NCBI RefSeq assembly: GCF_000208745.1
Contig: NC_030851.1
Coordinates: forward strand, 14,228,018 to 14,292,017
Source of the DNA: Theobroma cacao
Lineage: Eukaryota > Streptophyta > Magnoliopsida > Malvales > Malvaceae
DNA: 64,000 nt
Direction of reading: 5' to 3'
Part shown: positions 1-11,423 of the stretch, in pieces
Layout of the letters: each line of letters begins with the position of its first letter
Position numbering within the stretch: position 1 is the first letter of the stretch
The notes under the pieces: model-generated
What the model was told of the DNA's origin: nothing
Databases searched by the model: none
What the model saw: the letters and a program-made list of their open reading frames with translations, nothing else
Position numbers and translations under genes: made by a program

Positions 1-472
1 CGAGAATCCATTTTCGCTATATCCAAATTCGTTGCTGCAATAAACATCAATTTGAAAATACTTAACAACTTTCACTATTCAACATGCAAGATTCCACATA
101 CATTACAATCATGTACTATATTCATAAACTTTCTACTACGCATGTATATATATATATATAAACACGAATTCCACCACCTCCCTCAGCCAACATGCACTCC
201 CCACACGTACATCATTACCGGCAAGTGCACTGCCCACTCTGTACATGCACAGTTGTAAGTGTCACAACATCATCATTCGACCAGCATATGCACTACCCAC
301 TCTGCATATGCACGGTTGTAGTTGTCACAACATCGCCATTCAACCAACATATGCACTGCCCACTCCGCACATGCAAGGTTACATTTATTACACAAAATTA
401 CTTAGCAATACATATCATATATTTTTATATACCCATCAGCATCATATAAAGGTATAGAGATTCATCACAATC
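1..472. other. AT-rich non-coding flank, probably part of an LTR
   Basis: No credible coding frame. It holds a short (TA)n run at 145-160 and the 63-bp minisatellite listed separately. It runs into the LTR-like repeat that starts near 473 and may be the continuation of that LTR, whose left end would lie outside the window. This assignment is inference. Confidence 0.35.
221..380. repeat. 63-bp minisatellite, about 2.5 copies
   Basis: Three consecutive blocks start at 221, 284 and 347 with a 63-bp period; the third is cut short near 380. Each carries a GTGCAC or ATGCAC core, a CCCACTC stretch, a second GCAC, GTTGTA and CACAACATC. The copies differ by scattered substitutions, so the array is not recent. 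The small ORFs here read straight through the repeat and are not genes. Confidence 0.8.
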
Positions 473-1702
473 ATGTTCCGCATCACCAAAAACATTTCAC
501 TAAAGGCTTGTTCCCATGCATTTTATAGAAAAACAATTAAAATGTCTCAATCAACCACATGTGCCTTAATCCCAAAACATTTTGTGCAAGTTCACTCACC
601 GGTACTTGTTGAATCTTTACTCGACTCAACCTCCACTAATGGTCCAAATGGAATTGTGGGGCCTCGTTGGGACCTATCATCACAACAACATCACAACGAA
701 CCCAATTTGCTTAATTATATTTCTAAAAGCTATCTACTAAATCATGTTCTACTAGTTGTTTTTAACTAGCTTCCATCTACCATTACGTGACTATATATTT
801 TCACTCTTCTAGTCACACTACAATGAATAACCCACCTCAACTACAAAACACTCACCGATCTAGCCACTAGCCATTCTCCACAACTTAAAAANNNNNNNNN
901 NNAATGAATAACCCACCTCAACTACAAAACACTCACCGATCTAGCCACTAGCCATTCTCAACAACTTAAAAAAAATCAACTCAATTTCACTACTCACCTT
1001 GGTAGCTTTGTAATTGAATTTCTTTCCCAAAAGCTTTCAAACTATCATGAAAATCTCACTTTCTCTCTCTAGAACGTCCAACTAGTGAGATAGTGTAATA
1101 AAGAAAGGTTTTTGAGGGTTTTTATGGTGTGACAGTAGAAGAGCACAAAGAACTTTGGGAAAGGATACACAAAAACATGAAAAATCGAGGTTAACTCAAG
1201 GAAATATATGGAAATTCAAGGCAAGCTTCCACGGGGGGGTGAGAGAATGTGGGAGAGGAAGGAGAAGAAGAAGAAGTGCCGGAAATTTGAAGAACATCCT
1301 AGAAACTTAGATTTTTATGGCTTAAGTTTATCCATTTTTAGCAAAATTACCAAAATGCCTTTAATTGTCATTTTGTTTTTTTCATTGCTTTTATGCAATC
1401 TTTTTACTTCTTTAACACTGAGACAAGGTCCATAAAGGTTTAGAAATACTCGAGTTCATGAAAACTTAAAAATTTCAACCCAAGATGTAAAATGACCGTT
1501 TTACCCCTATCGTGAAAATTATCGATATTTTTATCTTCTTCTTCATCTTATCCTCATCCATTCATTCCTTAGGCCTAGTTGGACCTTAATAACATTGGAA
1601 AACAAATTTCAGGGGCTGATCAGGAGAAATGATGAAATTACCCCTAGTTTGTGTTATCGTGTCTACTGCTAGTTACGGATCAATAAGCGTCAAGGTCTCA
1701 CA
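473..1702 (-). repeat. LTR-like repeat, copy 1 (TGTGAGACC family)
   Basis: This stretch aligns along its length with 12425-13565. Shared blocks include CTTCACTAAAGGCTTGTTCC-like sequence near 495, GGTCCAAATGG near 643, a purine-rich tract near 1250-1280 and AAGGTCTCACA at the right end. Read on the minus strand it begins TGTGAGACCTTGAC, an LTR-type TG start. Its right edge abuts Tat/Athila LTR sequence, so it seems to have inserted into that older LTR. The left end is not resolved, and an 11-N gap lies inside. No coding capacity. Confidence 0.6.
822..972. other. Probable assembly overlap across an 11-N gap
   Basis: The 70 bases at 822-891 recur at 903-972 with one visible mismatch, separated only by 11 Ns (892-902). 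Two contig ends carrying the same sequence were probably joined without collapsing the overlap. A true tandem duplication is possible, but the related copy near 12770-12830 has a single unit. Confidence 0.8.
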
Positions 1703-4064
1703 ATTTAAACCTTAGTCCAATCTAAAATCTCTCTGTTGAGTCTTAATTAGATTCACAAATTAGTTAATTGTTGGCGAAGCAATCAAAAGTATTAAGAACA
1801 AATTTGAATAAGCAAAAGTACACCCATTCATGATAAATAAAAAAGAAATTAATATTCAAACTACATGTTGAAATCCACCACAATCCTTGAAAAAAAAAAT
1901 TTAGCTCATAATAATTAATAAAAACAACATCCAAAGAAATTTAACCATGAATCTGAGTCAAAGAAAATAAAAGAAACACAAAAGTAAAGAAAGAAACTAA
2001 TTATTGAAGCTTTGCAATCTAAATTCTCTCTCAAATTCTCTTTTTTTCTTGCTTTGTTCTTGACTTCAAATCTCCAGAATAGTTGGTTGTTGCCTCCTTT
2101 CTAAAATCTTTGAAAAAGTCTCTTAAATAGGCTCCAAGTAATCTAATTTCCAAAATCTCGTCAAATTTTTATTTTTGGAAAATCGCCGAATGCCACAGCC
2201 TTGATTTCTTTGAGCCATGGTGCTTGTTTTTTTTGCTACAGTAGCATTGCAACGTTGATCTCTCTAGAAAATTGTATAGTGAGCTTCCTTTCACCAACAC
2301 TGCAGCCTTGTTCTCCTAGTGCTGCAGCAGTCTATCAACTTCAAACGTGATTTTCAACCTGATTGGCTCTGAATTGTGTTGGTCCCAATTAAATGTGCTA
2401 AAGGGGGGATGAATAACACTTTTTGGCTCTTGGCAAGATGAGGAACTAATTTGAAAAGCAATGAAGATAAAAACAAAGTAGACAATGCACAGGAATTTAG
2501 AGAGGTTCAGTCCAAGACCTACATCCACTACCTTGATTATCCAACCAAGGATTTTCCAAACTAATCCACTATAAAAGGTGAAATTTACAAGCTTTCACTA
2601 AGCTTTACAATGGCTTTTACCAGGCTTAGCCAAAACCTTTCACAATAGTTTTTCTTGGACTCAACTATAACCCAACACCTAACTTTTCAGAGCTAAGTTA
2701 GAACCTTTACCTAAACAAGCAATCCTAACTTGATTGAACCCCTTAGAGTGACCCTTTCACTCTAAGAACATAAAGAGAAATGAAATAGAAGTATACTTAT
2801 GATCACAAGGTTGATCTAAGTGGTACAAATTAAAGTGCAAAACACAGCTACAAAGATAAGCGCTGAGTGCAATAAAGTGCAGAGAGATTTTTGTTAATTT
2901 TGAGCTCTTTTTGCTTGAAAGCCTTCCCAAAAACTGGTTTCTAGCTATTGAAAGTCCCTTTTATACTTGAAAAATCAGCTTTGATAGAAGTTAGGCAGTT
3001 TTTGACAGTTAGAAATAGTTTGGTAGCTAATCTAGCTGTTAATCTGTCTTTTAGTGTAGACTTCAAAATTGCAAGCAGAATGTCCTTAGTCGACTAACAA
3101 ATGGCTTAGTCGATTAAGTGGTCTCTCTCTTCTGCTTCCAATTGGTTCTGTCTTGAAGGTTTGATTTTTGGCAGTAGCTTCTTAGTCGACTAACCCACTT
3201 CTTGGTCAATTAAGTTGGTTCTGTCTCTCAATACTCTTGAACCCGCCAACTTCTAATTTGAATTTTAGCCGACTAACTCTTTCTTATTTGACTAAGGGGC
3301 CTCTGTCTTGTTGATTAATTGTAACTTCCTTCTTCATATAACTTTTAATATATCCTCTTTGAATAATTTATTTGGCATTAGCATACTATTCTTGTCCTGC
3401 ACACTCAAGTAAGGATATTAGACACAAAAGAATGAGAATGTTTTATTATCATCAAAAACTAATGGAGCCAATAAACTGGGTAAAGTAGTAAACATGAAAG
3501 TTTTAGCTCCATCTCTTAACTTTTCAATGGATTAAGAATCATGTCAATTGAACTTTTGGATTGAAAGATATACTCCAAATACTACATCATATTCACTCTA
3601 TGCGTACTGCTACAGTGCTTTGAATTAGACAAATATTTTGACCATAATCTAATCCAAACTAGGTGAAGAGGTTAACATAAAAGTGGTAGCACTTTCTCTT
3701 AGAAGTCTATTAGTCCACGAATCACTTCATTTGGAGTTCTGTATATAGAGATATAGGCAAAATACCACAATATATACGAATAAAGCCATCACCATACTTG
3801 CATGAATTTTCATCAAATGTGCCTTTTTCATCCAATTTCCTACAAAAGCAATAAGAGAAATTACGAGTACTACTCTTAAATTAATTTAAAACAAAATAAC
3901 ATAAAATTTAACTTAAATGACTTAAATTAATTACTCAACATGTAATCAAACTTAAATTAGAAAAACACCTAAAATGCTATGATTCAAACCTAAAATCTCA
4001 AAGATCTAACTACTTAAGCTCCCAAAATGTGTCAAAATAACTCTATATACTAGAGTTATCACAC
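1703..4064 (-). repeat. Truncated 3' LTR of Tat/Athila-like element, interrupted
   Basis: Read on the minus strand the LTR starts TGATAACTCTAG at 4064, just after a polypurine tract at about 4065-4085. It is homologous to the solo LTRs at 27197-28695, 48166-49708 and 57152-58696. Its distal part is missing beyond 1703, where another LTR-like repeat begins. A SIRE-like LTR sits inside at 2377-3460. The segments near 3465-3560 and 3660-3750 are similar to each other, suggesting a small internal duplication. Confidence 0.8.
2377..3460 (+). mobile_element. SIRE/Maximus-like Ty1/copia solo LTR
   Basis: It begins TGTTGGTCCC and has the G-rich run followed by GATGAATAACAC that is typical of SIRE/Maximus LTR starts. 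It ends in a TTATCATCAAAAACT stretch, which also resembles that lineage. Flanking 5-mers AATTG (2372-2376) and AATGG (3461-3465) look like a TSD with one mismatch. No internal coding domain is present, so this is a solo LTR inside the Tat LTR. It contains two AGTCGACTAAC motifs (3088 and 3184) and a degenerate third near 3268. The left border is firm and the right border approximate. Confidence 0.65.
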
Positions 4065-5671
4065 CCCCAAACTTAAGATTTTTCTAGTTCTCGAGCAAAA
4101 CATAAAACAACATGCAATAACTTAAACACTAAATTTCAAGTGCACCATTTCATTAATCACCGTTAATATCCTCAAAAGTTAATCCATATTCGTAATTCTA
4201 GGCAACACACAAATATTATTCAAGTTCATGCTTCAATCCAAATGCAAACTCATCATTAAGTGAAATTTTGTGTGTGTGTGTGTGTGTGCAATCTTTTCAC
4301 TTAGAATATTGTACAATTCGGATAAGTTTACATTTATGCAAAATTCAAATTAGTAATTAACTCCATAAGTTTGCTTTTCATCTCTCTCTCCACTAATGTA
4401 GTCTAACACTATGTTAATGATCAATAGGACTTTAATTAGCTTGTAATGTATGGCTAGGGTTAAGGTTGGATAAGGAATAATGTATAGCTCAAATCACCCT
4501 AAGCACGTAGTCAATCTAGAACCTATTCAGAGCTTTGTTTTCCTTCACTTAGTATACCCTTTTTCCATCAAAAATTTTCTTTTCTTCAACACTGCATTTT
4601 TTCTTTCCCTTTCTCTTTTTCTCAATTTTGCACCCCAAAACTTGTTTATTTTATTGGGTAGTGAGATTAATACAATCATATTTTGAACTTTTCTTCATTT
4701 TTCATCTTTACCACCTCTTTCACCATTTAGCTCATAACTTCCTAAATTGACTTATGCACATAGGAATGAAGGATGCAATAATTGTTGGAAATAATAATAT
4801 AAGGGTCTAGGCTAAAAATTAAGTGTTCAAACAAAGAAAGGATGTCATTAGGCTCAAAGGGGGAAATTAAGGATAATTTATGTAAAAAAAGGCTACAAAA
4901 GGCTCAATCGGTCCAAAAATGTTCTAAATCATCTCCTTAACAGAGTATAGCCTAGGATTTCACCTTGAGAGAGAATCAAACGAATTCTAGAACTTAATAC
5001 ATAATTCAAAAATTTGCATTCACATAAACCTTTTCTAAATATATACAATAAATCTAAGCAAAAGACATAGTGCTCAAAATGTAAAAATTTCAACCTAACA
5101 GTAAATCTTAGCATGAGAATCTACATAACACTCAAACAATATTCACATGTTTCAAAGAATCAAGATAGGAATATAACTGAGTTCTCATCCTTGGATAAGT
5201 AAATTAAACAAAACTAGCACAATTAAATCTAGTTCAAATGCAAATGCACATGAACAAAAAAAAATTAATGAAACTAAACTAACCTAAACTATCATAAACA
5301 CTAATAACAATAAACCCTCCCCTAAACTTAAATTGCACATTGTCCTCAATGTGAAAAGTTAAAAAGAATAAGGAAAAGAAATTCTCTTATAAATGGTGAT
5401 AGTGCATTGAAAGCTTTAATTTTCATCCTCTTTATCTTCATGCTTTCCAAGCCTGTAGACTCAACAAACAAGCTAGGGAGAGGTTTAGAACTACTTATTT
5501 AAATAGAAAAACAAGAACTAACTAAAATAACAACTAAACCTAAAAAAAATATACTTTGGTTGCCTTCTAAAAAGCGCTTCTATATAGTCACTAGCTTGAC
5601 TATGATACCCCATTTTTATTGTCAACGAAAGTACTTAATATTTGGCGATCCAATTCACCTCCCAAGTAATG
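4065..5671 (-). other. Non-coding 3' internal region of the Tat/Athila-like element
   Basis: About 1.6 kb without a credible frame lies between the integrase C-terminal remnant and the 3' LTR; long non-coding 3' regions are usual in Tat/Athila elements. A polypurine tract (minus strand, ending GTTTGGGGGTG) directly precedes the LTR. A second purine block with the palindrome ACATTGAGGACAATGT lies at 5315-5352, a motif pair I associate with this lineage. A (TG)n run is at 4269-4288. Confidence 0.7.
5315..5352 (-). promoter_or_regulatory. Palindrome plus internal polypurine tract of Tat-type element
   Basis: On the minus strand the palindrome-like CACATTGAGGACAATGTG is followed after a few bases by TTTAAGTTTAGGGGAGGG. 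The purine run resembles the 3' polypurine tract near 4065, so it may be a second plus-strand priming site. The role is inference; the pattern is directly visible. Confidence 0.5.
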
Positions 5672-6547
5672 CTAGAGACGTTGCCCATTCACTCTGAATG
5701 TTTTAATAGCTTCACTATAAATATCTATTCCACCACACGAATAAACATTAACCACTTTGCAAGGACCTAACCACTTTGATTTTTGTTTCCATGGAAGAAG
5801 CTTGACTGATTTGGTTAGTAACACTTCTTGTCCCACTTGAAAATCAAGATTAACCGAAGGTAATGGATCATGTTCATCATAACATTGTTTAGTTTTGAGC
5901 TTTGGTGGTGGTGGCTCTAATTCAAGAATTGATGCTTGCTTACTTGTAGGTGGTGGAACAAGATTACCTTGATCTTTATAGGCTAAATCCACTCTATAGC
6001 AATGAGATGTAATCGAAAGACTCTTAGTTGCATTGAAAATAGTAAATTCAGCTATGTCCTCTTCAACTCTGAAGGTTATTCTGCCTTCCCTTACATCTAT
6101 TAGTGCGCTTGTAGTGGCTAAGAATGGACGTCCTAGTATCATCGAAACCTCTTGATCTTCCACCATCTCAAGTACTATGAAGTCTACTAGAATAAATAGT
6201 TTTCCAACTTTAAGCAAGACATCCTCTATCACCCAACAGGGTTGCCTTATCGTTATATCAGCTAGTTGCAAGGTGACTGTAATGGGTTGAATCTCTTTTA
6301 ATCCAATTCTCTTAGCAACAGATAAAGGCATAATTGAGACACCGGCACCTAAATCACACAAAGTTTTTGAAAAATTAAAATTACCAATCGCACAAGGGAT
6401 AGAAAAACTCCATAGGTCCTTAAGCTTTCGTGGAAGCTTGTTCTGGATTATTGCACTAGACTCCTCAATGAGTGTAATTGTCTTAAAGTCCTCCAATCTC
6501 CTCTTTTTTGTCAATATGTGCTTCAGAAACTTCACATATGATGGCAT
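5672..6547 (-). pseudogene. Gypsy protease fused to integrase C-terminus (RT, RNase H, IN core deleted)
   Basis: An open frame of 291 codons. Residues about 1-60 match the Tat/Athila lead-in to protease (KFLKHILTKKRRLEDF). The aspartic protease active site reads CDLGAGVSIMPLS near residue 65, with the downstream ILGRPFLATT block near 137. From about residue 232 the frame jumps to an integrase C-terminal type sequence (VGQEVLLTKSVKLLPWKQKSKWLGP, ending FRVNGQRL). The RT, RNase H and integrase catalytic core that should lie between, about 3 kb of coding sequence, are absent. The frame nevertheless stays open. The product could not copy DNA. It may be a chance in-frame deletion or a non-autonomous derivative. 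Confidence 0.8.
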
Positions 6548-7364
6548 TTGCTATAAAGCTTTTGAGAAAAGGAATGTTGATGTAAAGCTTTTTGAATACC
6601 TCAAGAAATTTTTGAAAGTGCTTATCAAGCTTTTGTTTTTTAAGGCACTGAGGAAAAAGGTGGTGGTGGTCAAGTTGCCTTTTCTTTCTTATTTTCACTT
6701 TGCTTGTTAGCTATCTCAATCACCATTTTATTCTCAACAAGCTAGTCTTGTAAATTAGCTTGCCTAACACTATGTTTAACCTCATTTCTACTCCTTAAGG
6801 TGATTGCCATAGCTTGTTCCTTACCTTCTCTCCTTGGATTCACCTCTGTATCACTAGGCAATGTTTTTTGAGGTCGGTTGTTTAATAAATTGGCAAGTTT
6901 ACCAACTTGAGTCTCAAGGTTTCTAATTGATACTACTTGACTCTAGATGAAAGCTGTTTGACTTTGTATAATGCTACCATTCTGTGCCATGTACTGCCTT
7001 AGTAGATTTTCCACAACTGGCTTCTTTTCTAAAATAGGTACGTCAGCTTGCTGGCAAAATCCTAAAGGTGCATTTGGCCTTGGAGTTAAGGACAAACCTT
7101 GATTATTAGCCCACGAGAAGTTGGGATGATTCCTGCACCCTAAGTTATAAGTGCTGGAGTAAGGGTTATTCTATTGTCTATTATCCACAAATTACACTGC
7201 CTTTGTTAAACTTAGACATTGATAATTTGCATGATTATCTCCACATAACTCAGAAGCTACAAAAGGACTTTGTAAATTATTAGTACCAAAAGCTTCAAGA
7301 GTTTTAGTTAAAGCTGCCACCTGAGCGGATAATGTTGTCATAGCATCAACATCATGAATTCTAA
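6548..7364 (-). pseudogene. Gag C-terminal/linker remnant of Tat/Athila-like element
   Basis: With frameshifts and stops, the minus strand translates to Athila-type gag C-terminal sequence. A zinc-knuckle-like CGDNHANYQC lies near 7215-7245, then RNHPNFSW near 7110, and a coiled segment with VSIRNLETQVGKLANLLNNR near 6860-6920. It joins the gag body at 7365 and the protease frame at 6547 in the expected order. In-frame stops show it is not functional. Confidence 0.7.
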
Positions 7365-8075
7365 CTACTCTCCTATGCGTTGCTCACTCTGTTGGCCACT
7401 GTAGTTGCCTGCAGCCATCTCCTCCAACAAATCGTATGCCTTATCAATTGATTTTGCCATTAAAGCTCCTCTCGCAGTGACATCAATGGTGGTTCGAACT
7501 TGCCCACTTAAACCATTATAAAAAGTCTGCACCTGAAGCCATTTTAGGAGACCATGATGAGGACAACGCCTAAGCAATTCTTTGTGTCTTTCCCAGGCTT
7601 CACATAATGATTCTGAATCTTGTTGCATGAATGATGTAATGTGATTTTGCATTTTTACTCTCATAGTTGGAGGGAAGAATTTGGCAAGAAATTTTTGAGT
7701 AAGATCATCCCATGTTGTTATGAAGCCAATAAGGAGTGCATTTAGCCAAGCCTTAGCTATATCCCTCAAAGAGAAGGGAAAAACCCTCAACTGAATTATA
7801 TCATCTGTGACACCATTGTGCTTAAACGTGTCACAAATCTCTAAGAAGTTTGATATATGGCCATTTGGATTATCACTTGGAAAACCACTAAATTGAACCA
7901 ATGTTTGAATCATGGTGATGATAGCTGGCTTGATTTCAAAATTGTTTGCTTGCATAACTAGCCTTCGAATACTTGTTGGAATTTCTTATACCAAAGGAAC
8001 AACATAATCCCTTAAGCAACGATTATCAGCAATTAAACACTCTTGGATTTGTTGTTCACCTCGTTGATCAGCCAT
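7365..8075 (-). pseudogene. Gag polyprotein (Retrotrans_gag) of Tat/Athila-like element
   Basis: The best start is the minus-strand ATG at 8075 (MADQRGEQQIQE). An in-frame stop near 7985 separates it from the main open stretch that ends at 7365. That stretch carries the Retrotrans_gag signature: FSGFPSDNPNGHISNFLEIC, the FPFSLRDIAKAWL block, and FLAKFFPP with WERHKELLRRCPHHG. Gag would form the virus-like particle in the cytoplasm. The stop, and the following frameshifts into the zinc-knuckle region, make it a pseudogene. No 5' LTR or primer-binding site is recognisable to its right, so the element is truncated there. Confidence 0.8.
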
Positions 8076-8849
8076 TGTATTTACTAGAACAACACCTTGT
8101 TGATTTTCTTGTCAAAGTTTGCAAAATGTTACACTTTAATTTGAGTGCTAACCTTTGTAATTAATCGATTATGGGATGAAATTCTCTCAAGGGTTGATTC
8201 TCTCATCGAAGTTTGTGATTAATAAGAAATAAGGAGTAAAATGTTTACTTTAAGTGTTTTGAAAATGAGAATTTTTTAAACACTAAATTGAAATAAAACA
8301 ATACCAAATAATTTGAGTCTAGCACTTTAAGTGAATTAATTGATGTTTTTTTCAAATAACACACAAGATCACCAAGTGATATTGAGTTTGCATTTATTTC
8401 TATGCTTTTGATTGTGATTATAAAGCACGAGGATCATTATGGACTTAGACCTTAGAAGATTAAATCATGGATGGTTAAATTTATTTCTCATGGTATTTAT
8501 TTTAAAATAGGGTCTGTGCACTCTACCTTATCTTTATTTTCTCTAGGTTGTATAATTCTTTTCTCACCTAACTCCCCTCAAATGTAACTCAAGGTTTCTT
8601 TATTATAAAATGTAATTAATTACATCAAAGTGTAAAACTAGGGTTAGACAAAAAAAAATTTGTAAATTGAGGATGGAGATCCCAAGGCACCATGGAGATT
8701 CAAGGAGATTACAAGCAAAGCTAGAAGATGATGTTTGTGTAAATTCCCTAGGAATTTGACCAACTAATTTCCTTAATTGCTCAAGGAAATTAGAAGTAGT
8801 AAAGTCCATAATCATCCTTGTAGTTGGCATGAGATAAATTTATTTTTCA

Positions 8850-8886
<37 letters not shown>

Positions 8887-9502
8887 ATATGTGAAATGTG
8901 ATAAATGCTATACATGTCAACAACAACGTCAAATCAATGAGACCTTAATTAATGAATTAATAAATAAAAATCCCTCATTAATATATTGAGTCAAAAAGTT
9001 ACCTTCCACCATATAACAGGATAACCAACTACTCTTTTAATTGGAGGCTTGTTGAGTCACTCAAGGCCAAAATTTTACATGAGTACATTTGAGTTATTGG
9101 TGGGTCTTACTCAACTAGTACCATGTTGTTCGGATATGTCACACATGATCGCATAATATTAGAGGCATAGTTAGGCAAAATGTATATGATGCATTTAGAC
9201 AAAGAGTTGTCACCTAATTGATCTAGGAGTTGTATAAGATACAATCGGTAAGCTAAGTTATCTACCTAATTAGTTTCATTATGGCTTGTTGAGTCATTCA
9301 AGATCATGGTGGGATAAAAAGGGTCCTAGCTTAATAAGAAGTTTAAAGGTTAAATTTCTCAAAATAGTAAAAAAGGGCTATTATTTTGATAAAATATTGA
9401 GAATAAACATATAAGATTCTAAAACCTTGTCTTTATGATTATATAATTTGCGTTAATGACTAATAATCATATATGTTGTTTTATATAGGATATAAATCTA
9501 TC
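8076..9502. other. Non-coding AT-rich stretch
   Basis: No recognisable coding region. The left part may be the gag leader of the minus-strand element, and the right part (from about 9000) may be the leader of the copia gag. Two similar phrases, GGCTTGTTGAGTCACTCAAG near 9047 and a one-mismatch copy near 9292, suggest an old local duplication. A (TA)n microsatellite is at 8851-8883. Confidence 0.4.
8851..8883. repeat. (TA)n microsatellite
   Basis: About 33 bases of perfect TA dinucleotide repeat. Confidence 0.95.
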
Positions 9503-10330
9503 ATGGCGAATAGTTTATCACTTAGAAGCATACTTGATGCAAAGAAGTTAACAGGCTCAAATTTCATTGACTGGTTTCGTAATATCAAGATTGTCTTGAA
9601 ACAAGAGAAAAAGGCTTATGTCTTAGGTGGTCCTATTCTCGAGGAACCTAGTGATAATGCTACAAATGAGGAAAAAAAGGCTTATAGAGTTTATATGGAT
9701 GATTTCAATCAAGCCACATGTGTAATGTTGGCTAGTATGGGTCTAGATCTTCAAAAGCAACATGAAGTTATGAATGCCTTAGATATTATCCTAAACCTTA
9801 GAAAAATGTTTGATAAGGAAAGTCACATAGGAAGATTCAACATTTTAAGGGAATTGTTTTGATGTAAGATGCCTAAAGGAAGCCCAGCAAGGCCTCATGT
9901 GCTTAAGATGATAAGATATATCACTTGACTTTAGCAGTTGGGTTGGGTTATGGATCATGATTGAGCATAGACCTTATATTTTCTTCGCTATTAGAGAGCT
10001 ATTCACAGTTTGTGTTGAACTTCAACATGAACAAGATTGAGGTAACCCTTTCAAGCTTATTGAATATGCTCACACAGACTTAGAATACCATTACGAATGA
10101 GAAGCCTTCAGTTCATCTTGTCTCTTCTAAGAAAAATAAAAATAAGAAAATAAAATTATCTAAGAAAGACAAGGATGAAAAAACATCAACTTCAAAAGGT
10201 ATAAAGCTTACTGGATGAGTGAAGAAGGATAAGGACAATGACAAATGTCATTTCTGCGGCAAATTAGGGCATTGAAGGCGCAATTGCAAGGATTATCTTG
10301 AATCCATTAAAGGGAAGAAACAAAAGGAAG
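9503..10330 (+). pseudogene. Ty1/copia gag remnant
   Basis: An open 120-codon stretch starts MANSLSLRSILDAKKLTGSN and carries the copia gag signature (F..WFRNIKIVLKQEKKAYVLGGP...). It stops at 9862. The same family continues in broken frames: SYSQFVLNFNMNKIEVTLS near 10000-10050, and a CCHC zinc knuckle near 10232-10285 (CHFCGKLGH then RRNC) that has a stop codon just after its histidine. No protease, integrase or RT follows, so the element was deleted after gag. The upstream ATG at 9473 is in frame but does not match the conserved start. Confidence 0.75.
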
Positions 10331-11036
10331 CTTCCACATCAGGTATGAATCATATGATGATTTATTTTTCACTACGTAGTATATGATACCTTACTCTTTA
10401 TTAATGGTTTTAATATGTATGACATATTGAAGGAACTAATGACAAGGAGTAGTGAAAAATAGGATCATGAAGGGGACAACCTTAGTTGATGGTGATCAAG
10501 CTTGTCGACTTAGATTAGATTATGGAACAATAAATAATTTTAAAACATTGAATGTTTTCATGACATGATTGTCAAGATGAGATGTTTTGGTGTTGGGCCT
10601 ATGGCTGAATATTTTATTTTATGTTTAAGAAACATAGATTTATATTTTGCTAGCATGAGATGCTTAGCTTATATATATTTATATATTTACATTACGTCTC
10701 ATTTTATCTTGGAATTGTTCTAAATTATTTATCCTTAAGTATAACCTTGCAAATATGATAATCAATACTAAGTCCTAATGATAAGATTATTTTTCTTTTG
10801 ATTATGAATCAAAAAGGAAATTAATGTGTTGACTTAGATAAAATTGAGTCATAACTCAATGAATTCATAATAGGATTATGAACATATTTAGTTAATGAGC
10901 ATTCTTAATGAAATCTTGGATCTAAATTAAGATTGCTTAGAACTAAATAACAATTGATTATCATATTGAATTCATAAGAAATGAATTACAAAGCATTCCA
11001 AACCCAATTAATCGCATGAACTAACCTTTGAGAGGA
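10331..11036. other. AT-rich non-coding stretch after copia gag
   Basis: No convincing reading frame. Position and composition suggest further degenerate copia internal sequence. No LTR ends were identified. Confidence 0.35.
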
Positions 11037-11423
11037 TTTCATCCCATAACCAATGATGAATGACTAATGACATGTAAGTATACATAAAAGTTATGGATAT
11101 AACACCCCAAAGGAAAATACATAAGTTTATTTGGCAAGATTTCTATACATGATTGAAATAGTGGGAGTTAATGACACTTTAAAAGTCAAAGGTTATGAAA
11201 TTATGAAATCCAATAAATAAGATCTACGCACAAAAACTAATTTAATGGGATGCATCAAGATGCATAATTCATGAGATGAACCCATTAAATACAAACCATT
11301 AGTAGGATGCATATTAATGCATTACTCATATAAGATGAGTTTACTAAATAATCCAACATGAATGACTGGATAATAATCTTTATTCAATATAATAAATTCA
11401 AAATAGTTGAATACATTGAATAA
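11037..11423 (+). repeat. Copia-derived direct repeat, left copy
   Basis: It matches 13566-13942 along about 380 bp with scattered substitutions. Both start ATTTCATCCCA, share the run GATGCATAATTCATGAGATGAA and end near TTGAATACATTGAA. The left copy runs into the 933-N gap and the right copy continues to a copia polypurine tract and LTR. It is non-coding 3' copia sequence present twice. Confidence 0.7.

Noticed and set aside
221..380. CRISPR-like array
   Set aside because: Tandem repeats without unique spacers, in a plant nuclear context.
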